Assembly (NCBI GenBank): GCA_951812525.1
Contig: OX638316.1
Coordinates: 2,536,506 to 2,600,505, forward strand
DNA length: 64,000 nucleotides
Direction of reading: 5' to 3'
Source: an uncultured Poribacteria bacterium
Lineage (GTDB): Bacteria > Poribacteria > WGA-4E > WGA-3G
A program made the position numbers and the translations under genes. The notes below the pieces were generated by a model. It saw only the letters and a program-made list of their open reading frames with translations, ran no database searches and was not told the DNA's origin. This document shows, in pieces, positions 1-8,356 of the stretch. Numbering within the stretch: the stretch's first letter is position 1; each line of letters opens with the position of its first letter.

Positions 1-1758
1 ATCAGATGTGCCGTCAACACGTCCAATCGACAGATTTAACTCTTTATAGCGATACGGATTTGGATTGGTGATAAACTTCAGATTCGCTGCGAATGCATTC
101 TCTAACGCCTGTGTCTCGAAATCGTAACTATCCTCTACCTTCGCCGGAGTGATATAGCGTTCGTCCTGCTCACCGTAAGTCATTTCATCAAGAAATGTCA
201 GGTGCCACCGCTCAGAAAGACTATACGTCCATCCAAGCAGGTTTTTGAGTTCTAATTGGCTGAGCTCGTCTTGGACATCGGTTGAGAAGTCGATGTCTTC
301 ATAATCTTCCAAATAATTGTTATGTAGGCTCACAGCACGGGCAGTGTAGAACCCGTTCATGTGAGAGGGCTTAACAGTAAAGCCTGTAACCGAATATTGC
401 GCGATAGTGAAATCACTGGCATCTCGTAGGTAGAGATGTCCAGAGTTGTCAAGATCCAAGAAGGTCTGATCGTGTTTTTCTTCGCTCAGTTGATCGGTTT
501 CGTAAATGATACGTCCCAAATACCGTCCGTTCCTATCAAATTTCTGGATGCGTGAGATAATATTATGAAAAAGCGTTAGGCGAATATCCGTCCGTTTGAG
601 CTCTTCAGCGAGTTCTGCCTTGCCTTCATCATCGGCTTCGTCGGCGTAGTAACGGTTGTATTCGGCTTCTTCCAACAATCGCACACGTCGGTTCAAGGCA
701 GCAGTATTAGCAGCAGATGCCGGACTCTGCGCAAATGGACCGTATTGCGGTCGTGCCGCGTTCGCTATCGTATCAGCGAGTTCCGCTTGCCCAGGCGTAA
801 TCTCCGTAAGCTGCGTCAAGGTCGGAGAGAGAGCGATAATTTCGGGTAGTCCGCCAATCTTCCTGCGAAATCTGCTGGTATCTTTAACTAAGATTTCGCC
901 GGTCGGTAGTGTGGTAAGTGCCATCGGTTTCGTAAATTCACCATTGCCACGTCCTTTTCTGCCGAAATTACCCAAGAATTTACCCGTTGAATCGAATCTC
1001 ACAATACGGTGGTTTCCGGTATCTGCAATGAGAACATTTCCACGTGCGTCAATTGCGATGTCCCCGGCATCCATATCGAATTCACCATCGCCTGCACCAT
1101 ACCTGCCAAAAGCGAGTTGATGCGCTCCATCGTCTCCGAACTTATGAATACGCCCTCGTTCTGCGTCTAAAACGTAAAGCTCATTTTGGGCATTGAGTGC
1201 AACACGGAGAGCTCTGTTATATCCCTTTGGTTGGATCGCAAAAGCGGTTTTCCCTGTTTCGTCGATGATGAGGCTCACTGGCAAAACAACCTTGGGACGG
1301 ACATCCACAGGATCGACAAAGTAGGTGTCTAACAACGCACCTGTTGCGCTGAATTTGTGGACACACGGCGCGAACATATAAACTTTAGGATCTGCGCTAT
1401 CAGCGATGTGATGCAGGGTCTCGTCGGCAACGTAGATGTTCCCCATGCTATCCACGGCGAGGTGACCGGGTTTTCGCAGAATATTGTCCGCCGATTCTGG
1501 GTCTTCTGGAAATTGAATCAGAAATTCTCCAGTCGCCGACAACTTCTGGATAAGTCGGTTCTCAGTATCGCTGACATAGATATTTTGGTTATCGAAGGCG
1601 AGGTGTATATCCTTACCGAATCGTCCTTGGGTTGTCCCTTTACCTGAAAATTCACGTTCTAACTGGATAAAATCCACTGAAAAGGCGGGATTCAGTCCAA
1701 TGTGTAGCAGGCAGAGAGTAAGGAGTGGAAGTTGTAAGATGAGGACAGATTTTTTCAT
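1..1758 (-). CDS. NHL-repeat protein with probable C-terminal outer-membrane barrel (partial, runs off left edge)
   Basis: This gene is open to the left edge of the window, so its C-terminus is missing. It starts at an ATG (1756-1758) behind a GGAA stretch. The N-terminus is a signal peptide (MKKSVLILQLPLLTLCLL...). NHL beta-propeller repeats follow, recognisable by blocks such as GRFGKDIHLAFDNQNIYVSD, HLAVDSMGNIYVAD and IAIDARGNVLIADTGNHRIV. After a charged linker and further NHL-like blades (about residue 410-450), the visible end (LLGWTYSLSERWHLTFLDE, LKFITNPNPYRYKELNLSIG) alternates polar and hydrophobic residues like outer-membrane beta-strands. I infer a secreted propeller joined to a barrel. 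The substrate is unknown. The plus-strand ORFs here are shadows. Confidence 0.8.
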   Translation of the reverse strand, partial: MKKSVLILQLPLLTLCLLHIGLNPAFSVDFIQLEREFSGKGTTQGRFGKDIHLAFDNQNIYVSDTENRLIQKLSATGEFLIQFPEDPESADNILRKPGHLAVDSMGNIYVADETLHHIADSADPKVYMFAPCVHKFSATGALLDTYFVDPVDVRPKVVLPVSLIIDETGKTAFAIQPKGYNRALRVALNAQNELYVLDAERGRIHKFGDDGAHQLAFGRYGAGDGEFDMDAGDIAIDARGNVLIADTGNHRIVRFDSTGKFLGNFGRKGRGNGEFTKPMALTTLPTGEILVKDTSRFRRKIGGLPEIIALSPTLTQLTEITPGQAELADTIANAARPQYGPFAQSPASAANTAALNRRVRLLEEAEYNRYYADEADDEGKAELAEELKRTDIRLTLFHNIISRIQKFDRNGRYLGRIIYETDQLSEEKHDQTFLDLDNSGHLYLRDASDFTIAQYSVTGFTVKPSHMNGFYTARAVSLHNNYLEDYEDIDFSTDVQDELSQLELKNLLGWTYSLSERWHLTFLDEMTYGEQDERYITPAKVEDSYDFETQALENAFAANLKFITNPNPYRYKELNLSIGRVDGTSD

Positions 1759-1812
1759 AATTCCTTATGGTGTTGTAACTTTAATCTCCGGAATTGAATA
1801 ATTCTTTTTTAT

Positions 1813-1842
1813 ATGATACGCCGTGCAGATCTGTAATGTCAA
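1813..1842 (-). promoter_or_regulatory. sigma70-type promoter for the NHL/barrel gene
   Basis: On the minus strand a TTGACA -35 (1837-1842) is followed after 18 nt by TATCAT (1813-1818), about 55 nt upstream of the ATG at 1758. The -35 is perfect and the -10 matches 5 of 6. Confidence 0.6.
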
Positions 1843-1899
1843 GGTAAAACGTTCTCTGTTAAAACTGAAAGCACAAAGCAACCTAGCAGAGATTAAGTT

Positions 1900-3813
1900 C
1901 TAATCGGGCAAGATACGATAACCTGTGCTAATCCCCGTTATCATCCCAATAATTGCCCAGAGTCCAGCACACGTCATCTCCCCAAGCACCAGACCGAGGA
2001 AGACGGGTCTTGCAGTCCGATACGCCTTCAATCCACCATATTTCACAATACTAAACTTCAGACCCCAACCCAAAAATATCGAGAACCAGAGTTTAAAAGT
2101 CGCCCAGGAACTCAGCATCGTGTAACCAAGCGGATGCAGGGGCCACCACACAAAGGTTTGGCGCATCCACATTAACCAGATTGTAAAACCGCTTCCGAAT
2201 ACCATAAACCCGGTATTTGTCCAATTTGTCCCCGTCTTTGGACTTGTCAGAAGCCCTTCAAGTTGCCGCATAAACCAACTGCCGCCTGTATAAGGAGCAC
2301 CGTGTTCGTAGCTAATCTTGATTGCGGAGTAGTAGGAAACAGCGAGCCCAATGACCATCGCAACGCCCATCGCGATGAGCAGTTGTCGCCGCTTGACACG
2401 GGCATCGTCCGCCGCTTTTAATCCGTTCATTATGTTAGGCATCATAAACTCACGGAGATCCAACGTGAGGCATACTGGATGCATCATTATTGAGGTCACT
2501 GTAGAAGGATGGATTTTTGAGGTGCCAAGGGTCGTCAGGAAGAAGCTTTGCGGTGAAAACGTTGGATTGATGAACGGAATCCCACCGTTAATCACCTGCC
2601 ATGTCAACACGATATACATCGCAAGCAGAAATAGCACAAAACCAAATGCAAATGGGAGCGACATACCCATCAGATGATTGAAAAACGCAAGCACACAGAT
2701 GCCACCAAGTAACCCGAAAATCGTAACACTATGCGGGAGAGGTTCATCGGACGGTCGGAATTGGAGCATGGTTTTTATATGATGTCGCATCTTCCAGAGA
2801 GCAATGGCGACAAACGCCAGACATGCTCCCGCCTCTTGCGCCGCACTAAATGATTTACCCGTCCACTGAACACCCGGTCCCGAAGTAAGTTGGAAGCCAA
2901 GCATTACACCCAAAAGGCATTGCAGTTTGTAAATGACAAAGAAAAACCAGATGCTAAACGATACCTCCAAAGTCAGAAGATAACTAAAGCCGACCATCGA
3001 CCAAAAAATAACGATCTGAAATGGACGTAAAGCATTCCAAGGGCGTTCGACAAGATACTGGTTAAGCCAAAAATCACGTGGGACATGTGGCATGGCAGGA
3101 AAGAAAGTATGCAGACCGTTCATTGTATGAAGAAAGACCGGGAACGCGAACCCTAACCAGAGCGCGCTGTTCTTAAAAAGCGGACCGAGACTACCGCTAC
3201 CTTGTGCTGCCATCTCTACTGGCAGTTTAACGAGTGGGAAAGCGCACCGTTCGTACTCTACCCACTGCTTGCGGAGTAGCACGGAGAGACAGATCATCAC
3301 GAAATAGACGACCAACACATAGGCACTCCACGTCAAGATCGGAACTATCCATGCGCCCCACGGCACGGATTCACCTGCGAACAGCCCTTCAAAAAAGGAA
3401 CGTGCCGCCGTTTCATCTCGCACCACTCGCCAGTGTGGAATATAGTGGTGAAACAACGATTCCCAATCGTTCTCTGGCGTGGCAAGGTACTGGTAAGCCA
3501 CCATCGGACTGAGCGCGTAGCGCATCATCCCTGAAGATGGAATGCCTGCAGGCGCAAGCATGATACACCAAATTGTGACAAGTTCTCCGGGTGAAAACGC
3601 CGAGGCGGGATGAACACGTTTGAGAAAAACATTGATGCCTAATACAAAAACCGTCAGGACAAAGAAAGGAGCAACAGGGAAATGCCCTCCCGCAAGGAAG
3701 ATGTTGCGAATGACGTAATCGTTATAAGGAGCGAGGAGACATTCGGTAGTGGCACACGCCAAACCGATTAACACTGCACGCCATGTCAGGCTATCTCGAA
3801 CCTGCTGTTGCAT
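1900..3813 (-). CDS. DUF6785-family polytopic membrane protein
   Basis: A protein of about 637 residues with roughly 14 hydrophobic segments across its whole length and no soluble domain. It is clearly homologous to the protein at 41028-42986: both have the FHxYIPxW block, an aromatic/Arg motif followed by FPLVKLPVEM or YPIAQLPLEM, and the FSIWFFF or FSVWFFF helix. I recognise this as the DUF6785/DUF6784 type that is frequent in Poribacteria and planctomycete-like genomes. No transport substrate is established. The ATG at 3813 is preferred over the TTG one codon earlier because AAGG lies upstream. It is monocistronic, with about 145 nt on each side to divergent or same-strand genes. Confidence 0.8.
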   Translation of the reverse strand: MQQQVRDSLTWRAVLIGLACATTECLLAPYNDYVIRNIFLAGGHFPVAPFFVLTVFVLGINVFLKRVHPASAFSPGELVTIWCIMLAPAGIPSSGMMRYALSPMVAYQYLATPENDWESLFHHYIPHWRVVRDETAARSFFEGLFAGESVPWGAWIVPILTWSAYVLVVYFVMICLSVLLRKQWVEYERCAFPLVKLPVEMAAQGSGSLGPLFKNSALWLGFAFPVFLHTMNGLHTFFPAMPHVPRDFWLNQYLVERPWNALRPFQIVIFWSMVGFSYLLTLEVSFSIWFFFVIYKLQCLLGVMLGFQLTSGPGVQWTGKSFSAAQEAGACLAFVAIALWKMRHHIKTMLQFRPSDEPLPHSVTIFGLLGGICVLAFFNHLMGMSLPFAFGFVLFLLAMYIVLTWQVINGGIPFINPTFSPQSFFLTTLGTSKIHPSTVTSIMMHPVCLTLDLREFMMPNIMNGLKAADDARVKRRQLLIAMGVAMVIGLAVSYYSAIKISYEHGAPYTGGSWFMRQLEGLLTSPKTGTNWTNTGFMVFGSGFTIWLMWMRQTFVWWPLHPLGYTMLSSWATFKLWFSIFLGWGLKFSIVKYGGLKAYRTARPVFLGLVLGEMTCAGLWAIIGMITGISTGYRILPD

Positions 3814-3886
3814 CAATTGGTTGCCTTCTTTTTCTCGTAATTTCGATCCTTATGTTTTTAGACCGGACATCAATCTAATGCCAGTG

Positions 3887-3895
3887 ATTATACCA
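3887..3895 (-). promoter_or_regulatory. extended -10 promoter for the DUF6785 gene
   Basis: The minus strand reads TGGTATAAT, an extended -10, about 75 nt upstream of the start. No convincing -35 is seen (TTTTAA at the expected place), as is usual for extended -10 promoters. Confidence 0.45.
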
Positions 3896-3961
3896 CATTC
3901 CTGTTTTTCTTAAAAGACAATTTATTTTTTCAAGGTGTTTGGATATACATCAACATGCTTC

Positions 3962-5341
3962 TCAGAGTGGAAGCCATAGCAACACTTCTGTCCCTTTACC
4001 CAGAGTGCTTTCAATTTCAACGTTCCCACCATGCTCCTCAAAAATTCGTTTCACATTTGCCAAACCGAGTCCTGTACCTTTCGTTTTTCGGGTAAAGAAC
4101 GGTTGAAAAATATGCGCTAAGTCTTCTTCTGGTATTCCGACGCCAGTGTCCGTAACCTTGATACAGATATTCTCCGCTTTTGTGAATGTGGACACCATCA
4201 ACTTACCACCTTGTGGCATCGCTTCCATCGCATTCAGTACGACATTCATAAATGCCTGCTTCAATTTATCTGAATCAAATTGAATTTCTGGGGTTTCAGG
4301 TGACACGTCTAATACTAACTGAATCTGATGGTGTGCCAAATTAGCTTCCATCAGAGACAACACGGCTTGCAGGGTAGGTGAAATCGGTTGTTGTGTGAGA
4401 TTAAGTGCCGTAGGACGCGCAAAGTCCATCAATCCTTTAACGATCGTATCAATTCGCTCAATCTCTTCAAGGATATAACGGAGCGATTGTTGATGCTTTT
4501 CCACCGACATTTCCGGTTTCTGCATCATCTGTGCCAACATCCGCATAGACGACAACGGATTTCGGATCTCATGCGCGAACGATGCAGACATTTTCCCGGC
4601 TGTCGCCAAGCGTTCCGCTTGAATCAGTTGATCTCTTGACTGTTTTAAGTCCCTTGTCATCTGATTAAACGCAGCAGCGAGATCGCCTATTTCATCGTGT
4701 GTTTTAAGTTCACATTGTTCATCGAGATCCCCTGTCGCGACGCGCTCAGTGGAGTCAACCAAAACTTTGATTGGATTCGTCAAGTTTTTCCCAATCCGTT
4801 GACTGATAAAGGCAACTAGTGCCATAACGAGGATAGCAATGCTGAGCATATACCATGTAAAAGTCCGTTTTGCTTCGGCAATCGCGTCCATTGGGCGCAA
4901 CAAGCAGTAAAACCGTTCAAACTCGAGTGGGAGATAAAAAACTTTATAGGGTCTGCCCGCAAGCGTAATATCGTGTGTAATGGACGTTCCATCTGGATTC
5001 TCAAAACGCTCCTGGACCTCGCGAAGCCGCATTTTGTCTGCCAAATGTGCCCAGTCCTGTTCTTCATCAGAGAGTCTGTCGAGCGAATTATAGTTTAGGG
5101 TGTAATCAGAGCCGAAAATCATAATCTCGACACTGTAGGCGCGCCTCAGTTTTTCTTGATTTTGTTCAAAGTACCCTGTTTCTATGATGGTGTCAAGCCA
5201 TCCTTCCGTTTCACGCGTAAACTGTTCACTATACTTCCAAGCGAAGATTTCAATCGCTACCAAAGGTAGCGCGATGGCAACGAGGGCGAAGAGAAGTAAG
5301 AACGGAAGAACAATTTTGGTTTGAATACTATATCGACGCAT
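3962..5341 (-). CDS. membrane sensor histidine kinase
   Basis: A 459-residue kinase. It has an N-terminal TM (about 10-32), an extracytoplasmic sensor region of about 120 residues, a second TM (about 160-180), HAMP (about 182-235, ending GDLAAAFNQMTRDL), HisKA with the phospho-acceptor block SFAHEIRNPLSSMRM (about 255), and HATPase_c with N box (MNVVLNAMEAMPQGG), DTGVGIPEED and GTGLGLANV. The H-box with EIRNPL resembles NtrB/AtoS-type kinases that feed sigma54 response regulators, but no regulator lies nearby, so it is an orphan kinase here. Divergent from the sigma factor at 5648. Confidence 0.93.
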   Translation of the reverse strand: MRRYSIQTKIVLPFLLLFALVAIALPLVAIEIFAWKYSEQFTRETEGWLDTIIETGYFEQNQEKLRRAYSVEIMIFGSDYTLNYNSLDRLSDEEQDWAHLADKMRLREVQERFENPDGTSITHDITLAGRPYKVFYLPLEFERFYCLLRPMDAIAEAKRTFTWYMLSIAILVMALVAFISQRIGKNLTNPIKVLVDSTERVATGDLDEQCELKTHDEIGDLAAAFNQMTRDLKQSRDQLIQAERLATAGKMSASFAHEIRNPLSSMRMLAQMMQKPEMSVEKHQQSLRYILEEIERIDTIVKGLMDFARPTALNLTQQPISPTLQAVLSLMEANLAHHQIQLVLDVSPETPEIQFDSDKLKQAFMNVVLNAMEAMPQGGKLMVSTFTKAENICIKVTDTGVGIPEEDLAHIFQPFFTRKTKGTGLGLANVKRIFEEHGGNVEIESTLGKGTEVLLWLPL

Positions 5342-5403
5342 CGGAATTCCTCTTCTTTCGATCGTGATTAGAGGTGGCTTCTACAAATTCTAACACTGTT
5401 GTC

Positions 5404-5432
5404 AGTATAGTCTAAAATCGTTGCTATGTCAA
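5404..5432 (-). promoter_or_regulatory. sigma70-type promoter for the histidine kinase
   Basis: The minus strand carries TTGACA (5427-5432), a 17-nt spacer and TATACT (5404-5409), about 60 nt upstream of the kinase ATG. This is a strong match to the housekeeping consensus. The rest of the 300-nt divergent gap shows no clear promoter for the plus-strand sigma factor. Confidence 0.7.
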
Positions 5433-5647
5433 CGTCCACTTGACTATGTCCGTTCTGTACATCAAAAACGTTGAGACCATGTATTGAAATTTTAAACGAA
5501 CAAAAACAACACTGTAGCTGTCTAATAAAGAGAATGGAAACTTTATGACACTTATAGTGTGTAAACCTTAAGACATTTCGTTTTTCGTTGGACATTATGA
5601 ACCGCGGGCTTTAAAACTGAACTTTGTTCCACATGGAGAAAACACAG

Positions 5648-6307
5648 ATGACAGATGCCATACAATTCGGCACTTCGCACACAGACGTAGAACATACAGA
5701 CACAGATCTGGAACAGATTAGTGAGGAAGAACTTATTGAGCGGTTCCAGAGAGGAGATACCGAGGCTTTCAACCCTCTTGTTCTCAAATACCAAAAGAAA
5801 ATATATAATTACTTGTATCGGCGCGTACGTGATCGAGAAACAGCAAGAGATCTTTGCCAGGAAGTATTCTTGAAGGCATTTAAAGCACTACCTAACTTTA
5901 AAGGTGATTCCACATTTTATAGTTGGGTTTACCGGATTGCTATCAATTGCAGCATAGATTTCCAGCGCCAGCGAAACCGAGTTAAGTTTCTTACGTTTGA
6001 AGAATTATCGTTTGACGCAGATGATGTGTTGAGAATGGTGAACGCATATCCGTCGCCGGAGATGATCACTGAAACTGAGGAGCTTGGGAGTATCATTCAC
6101 AAAGCGGTACAGAAACTTCCACCGGGACAGCGCCGTGTCTTTAATCTGCGGCACAGAAGAGCACTCGCGATTAAAGAAATCGCAGTTCTCTTAAACAGGT
6201 CGGAGGGAACAGTTAAAGCACACCTGCACCATGCGCATCAGCGGTTGCAAGGTATGCTTCTCCCGTATTTGCGAAATCAACCGCTTGAATGGAACGGAGA
6301 GACTTAG
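5648..6307 (+). CDS. ECF-type RNA polymerase sigma factor
   Basis: A 219-residue sigma factor. Region 2 (FNPLVLKYQKKIYNYLYRRV, DLCQEVFLKAF, FYSWVYRIAINCSID) lies at about 35-110 and region 4, with its helix-turn-helix (LPPGQRRVFNLRHRRALAIKEIAVLL), at about 155-205. The frame is open upstream to a TTG at 5624 and an ATG at 5633, but only the ATG at 5648 has a spaced ribosome site (GGAG at 5635-5638). No anti-sigma gene follows: the next 300 nt are non-coding and then tRNAs begin. The regulon is unknown. Confidence 0.92.
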   Translation: MTDAIQFGTSHTDVEHTDTDLEQISEEELIERFQRGDTEAFNPLVLKYQKKIYNYLYRRVRDRETARDLCQEVFLKAFKALPNFKGDSTFYSWVYRIAINCSIDFQRQRNRVKFLTFEELSFDADDVLRMVNAYPSPEMITETEELGSIIHKAVQKLPPGQRRVFNLRHRRALAIKEIAVLLNRSEGTVKAHLHHAHQRLQGMLLPYLRNQPLEWNGET

Positions 6308-6332
6308 CAAGCACTGGCAACAATACGCACTG

Positions 6333-6356
6333 GGTAGGCGAGGTTCCTGTGCCTCG
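6333..6356. repeat. REP-like inverted repeat (GGTAGGCGAGG family), copy 1
   Basis: GGTAGGCGAGG, a short spacer and GCCTCG form a small palindrome. Related copies lie at 29397-29426 and 45922-45950, all intergenic and just downstream of a gene. The remaining bases of the 6308-6605 gap hold only this element, an AT-rich stretch and the tRNA promoter. Confidence 0.5.
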
Positions 6357-6542
6357 TCTCTCAAAGTGTATAGGTAATTGTAAAATCAACTGTAAATACG
6401 TAAATATATCAATAGACGGGAATTCCCTAGAGGTTTTCCCGTCTTGCTTGTAGAATTTGAAATCTCGCCACAGCAGCATTCTCTACCTTCTGTCTTGCGA
6501 TTCTCCGACGCTCTAGAAAATTAATGAGTATGTACATTTAAC

Positions 6543-6571
6543 TTGACAAATCTCCCCAAATATAGTATAAT
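6543..6571 (+). promoter_or_regulatory. near-perfect sigma70 promoter for the tRNA locus
   Basis: TTGACA (6543-6548), exactly 17 nt, then TATAAT (6566-6571). Both hexamers are consensus. Transcription would start about 28 nt before tRNA-Ser(TGA), as expected for a stable-RNA promoter. Confidence 0.85.
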
Positions 6572-6605
6572 ATATAAAAATTTGACATGAAAAATTAAGA
6601 AATCA

Positions 6606-6693
6606 GGTGGGATGGCTGAGTGGACGAAAGCGGCGGTCTTGAAAACCGTTATGGCGTAAGCCATCGTGGGTTCGAATCCTACTCCCACCGCCA
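6606..6693 (+). tRNA. tRNA-Ser (anticodon TGA)
   Basis: Acceptor GGTGGGA pairs with TCCCACC. The anticodon loop is CTTGAAA (TGA), a long class II variable arm is present, and the T-loop is TTCGAAT. CCA is encoded (6691-6693). First tRNA after the strong promoter. Confidence 0.95.
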
Positions 6694-6696
6694 TTA

Positions 6697-6781
6697 GGAG
6701 AGGTGCAGGAGTGGTTGAACTGGACTGCCTGCTAAGCAGTTATGGCGTAAGCCATCGTGGGTTCGAATCCCACCCTCTCCG
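6697..6781 (+). tRNA. tRNA-Ser (anticodon GCT)
   Basis: Acceptor GGAGAGG pairs with CCTCTCC. The anticodon loop is CTGCTAA (GCT) and the long variable arm (TATGGCGTAAGCCAT) is identical to that of the preceding tRNA-Ser. No encoded CCA. Only 3 nt separate it from the upstream tRNA, so they share a transcript. Confidence 0.95.
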
Positions 6782-6868
6782 TTCTTACGGCAAAAACCTA
6801 TACCAAAGCGTTGTATTGGAACCGAGATTTACTGTCTCAGCCTATGACGCAAGTTTAACGTACAATAC

Positions 6869-6942
6869 GCGCCTGTAGCTCAGTGGATTAGAGCATCTGA
6901 CTACGGATCAGAAGGCCGGGGGTTCGAATCCTCTCAGGCGCT
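6869..6942 (+). tRNA. tRNA-Arg (anticodon ACG)
   Basis: Acceptor GCGCCTG pairs with CAGGCGC. The anticodon loop is CTACGGA (ACG). A34 of this tRNA is the substrate of TadA, whose gene begins 24 nt downstream. No encoded CCA. Confidence 0.95.
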
Positions 6943-6966
6943 TTCAAAATTTTTGTTGGACAGAAT

Positions 6967-7422
6967 TTGGATCGTGATTTTTTCTGGATGGGACAGACAG
7001 TTGAATTAGCACGACAGGCTGGAGAAAAGGGCGAAGTTCCCGTTGGCGCAATCCTAGTGAAAGATGATGTATTGATTGCCGAAGCGCATAATCTCCGTGA
7101 ACAGTCTGGCAGCCCTGTCGCTCATGCAGAAATACTTGCGATACAGGCGGCATCCAAAAAAATCGGAGACTGGCGGTTTGTTGACACCACTTTGTATGTA
7201 ACGTTAGAACCGTGTCCGATGTGTGCCGGAGCGATCGTGTTAGCACGCATCCCAAAAGTTGTTTATGCCACAGCAGACCCGAAATCCGGGGCAGCAGGAA
7301 CACTCTACAATATCCTACAGGATGAACGATTGAATCATCGGGTTGAATTGGTGAGTGGCATATTAGCAGAAGAGAGCAGTGCGCTTCTGAAATCCTTTTT
7401 TGATAAACGCCGCCGGAAATAA
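6967..7422 (+). CDS. tadA: tRNA(adenine-34) deaminase TadA
   Basis: A 151-residue zinc deaminase that converts A34 of tRNA-Arg(ACG) to inosine. It has the HAEI motif (zinc His and catalytic Glu), then PCPMCAGAI supplying the two zinc cysteines, and the usual GEVPVGAILV N-terminal block. A TTG start is chosen because the family N-terminus (RDFFWMGQTVELARQAG) begins there and GGA precedes it; the in-frame ATG at 6988 would remove conserved residues. It sits between tRNA genes and upstream of SRP RNA, dnaX, ybaB and recR, an order also known from Bacillus. Confidence 0.95.
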   Translation: MDRDFFWMGQTVELARQAGEKGEVPVGAILVKDDVLIAEAHNLREQSGSPVAHAEILAIQAASKKIGDWRFVDTTLYVTLEPCPMCAGAIVLARIPKVVYATADPKSGAAGTLYNILQDERLNHRVELVSGILAEESSALLKSFFDKRRRK

Positions 7423-7477
7423 GGAATGCAAGCGTTAAGGGTGTCAGTCTAGCATCATAACTAAATAGGTTAGATGA

Positions 7478-7562
7478 GGAGAGATGCAGGAGCGGTTGAA
7501 CTGGACAGTCTCGAAAACTGTTGTGGCGCAAGCCACCGTGGGTTCGAATCCCACTCTCTCCG
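7478..7562 (+). tRNA. tRNA-Ser (anticodon CGA)
   Basis: Acceptor GGAGAGA pairs with TCTCTCC. The anticodon loop is CTCGAAA (CGA) and the variable arm is long. No encoded CCA. A run of seven T follows directly (7563-7569). Confidence 0.94.
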
Positions 7563-7627
7563 TTTTTTTAGAACGATAACATCGAAAAAATTTAACGATT
7601 ACAAGACGCTTATGTCTTGCAGCTTCT

Positions 7628-7700
7628 GGGGCAGTAGCTCAGTTGGGAGAGTGCATCCCTCGCACGGATGAGGTCACGGGTTCAAATCCCGTCTGCTCCA
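7628..7700 (+). tRNA. tRNA-Ala (anticodon CGC)
   Basis: Acceptor GGGGCAG pairs with CTGCTCC and includes the G3:U70 wobble that identifies alanine tRNAs. The anticodon loop is CTCGCAC (CGC). The T-loop is TTCAAAT. No encoded CCA. Confidence 0.93.
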
Positions 7701-7844
7701 TACGAAATTGTGCTATTAAAGCACAATTTATCTTTGCTTTATCTTTTTCGATCTGGAATTAAATCAAATTCGTCTTGTCCTAATCGTCTATCTCATGTCG
7801 CTTGGCAGGATCGAAGTCTACTTCATGGGATAATGATATTTTAC

Positions 7845-7936
7845 GGAGAGATGCAGGAGTTGGTTGAACTGGCATGACTGGAAATCATGTGTGCTGTTTT
7901 GCAGTACCGTGGGTTCGAATCCCACTCTCTCCGCCA
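7845..7936 (+). tRNA. tRNA-Ser (anticodon GGA)
   Basis: Acceptor GGAGAGA pairs with TCTCTCC. The anticodon loop is CTGGAAA (GGA), the variable arm is long and CCA is encoded (7934-7936). With the three others it completes the four serine isoacceptors normally needed. Confidence 0.94.
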
Positions 7937-7956
7937 CTTTTGACGTAGTTTGCAAT

Positions 7957-7986
7957 GTCAGGGTCCCTACCCGGACCCTGACTTTC
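7957..7986 (+). terminator. hairpin, probable terminator after the tRNA cluster
   Basis: A perfect 10-bp stem GTCAGGGTCC/GGACCCTGAC around a 6-nt loop, followed by TTTCT. It separates the last tRNA from the SRP RNA. The T tract is short, so termination may be partial. Confidence 0.5.
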
Positions 7987-8010
7987 TATCTAACGTCTCA
8001 GATAATTAAC

Positions 8011-8310
8011 GTCTTGGCTATGCTAGGTGGGGAGGTAGCGGTGCCCTGTATCTGCAATCCGCTAAAGCAGAACTGAATCCCCAGCATGCGGCCTGTTTCT
8101 GTGGGGTCTGTCCCACGCACGTGGTGTTGATGGTTGGGTCTTGAGCAACGAGCGCTTGTTGAACCCCGTCAGGTCCGGAAGGAAGCAGCGGTAAATGAGT
8201 TGCTCGTGTGACGCAAGGGTGCCTGACCTGAGCTAACGACGTGGGCAACGCCTGGAGAGGCATGTCAACTCTGGGTGCATAGTCATCTTTAGGGCGTGTT
8301 AACTGGACTG
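8011..8310 (+). ncRNA. ffs: large bacterial SRP RNA (with Alu domain)
   Basis: The region contains the invariant Ffh-binding hairpin of SRP RNA (CAGGTCCGGAAGGAAGCAGC at about 8169-8188), flanked by a helix made from GAGCAAC and GTTGCTC. Upstream, GGTGGGGAGGTAGCGGTGCC and the sequence to about 8085 closely resemble the 5' Alu domain of the Bacillus scRNA type, so this is the long (about 270-300 nt) form, not the 4.5S form. The ends are approximate. It lies between tadA/tRNA genes and dnaX. The ORFs that overlap it are not genes. Confidence 0.9.
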
Positions 8311-8356
8311 GCGACACCCAATTCCGAAGTCGAGTTATCTAAGGAAGGATTGTGCG

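Noticed and set aside
656-1647. Plus-strand ORFs opposite the NHL protein
   Set aside because: They are antisense to a clear NHL-repeat reading frame that is open to the window edge and show no recognisable domains.
6606-7936. A selenocysteine tRNA among the long-armed tRNAs
   Set aside because: All four long-variable-arm tRNAs have serine anticodons (TGA, GCT, CGA, GGA) and 7-bp acceptor stems. The first has anticodon TGA, not TCA.
8018-8317. Minus-strand ORF over the SRP RNA
   Set aside because: It overlaps a recognisable structured RNA with the invariant Ffh-binding hairpin, and the protein is unlike anything known.
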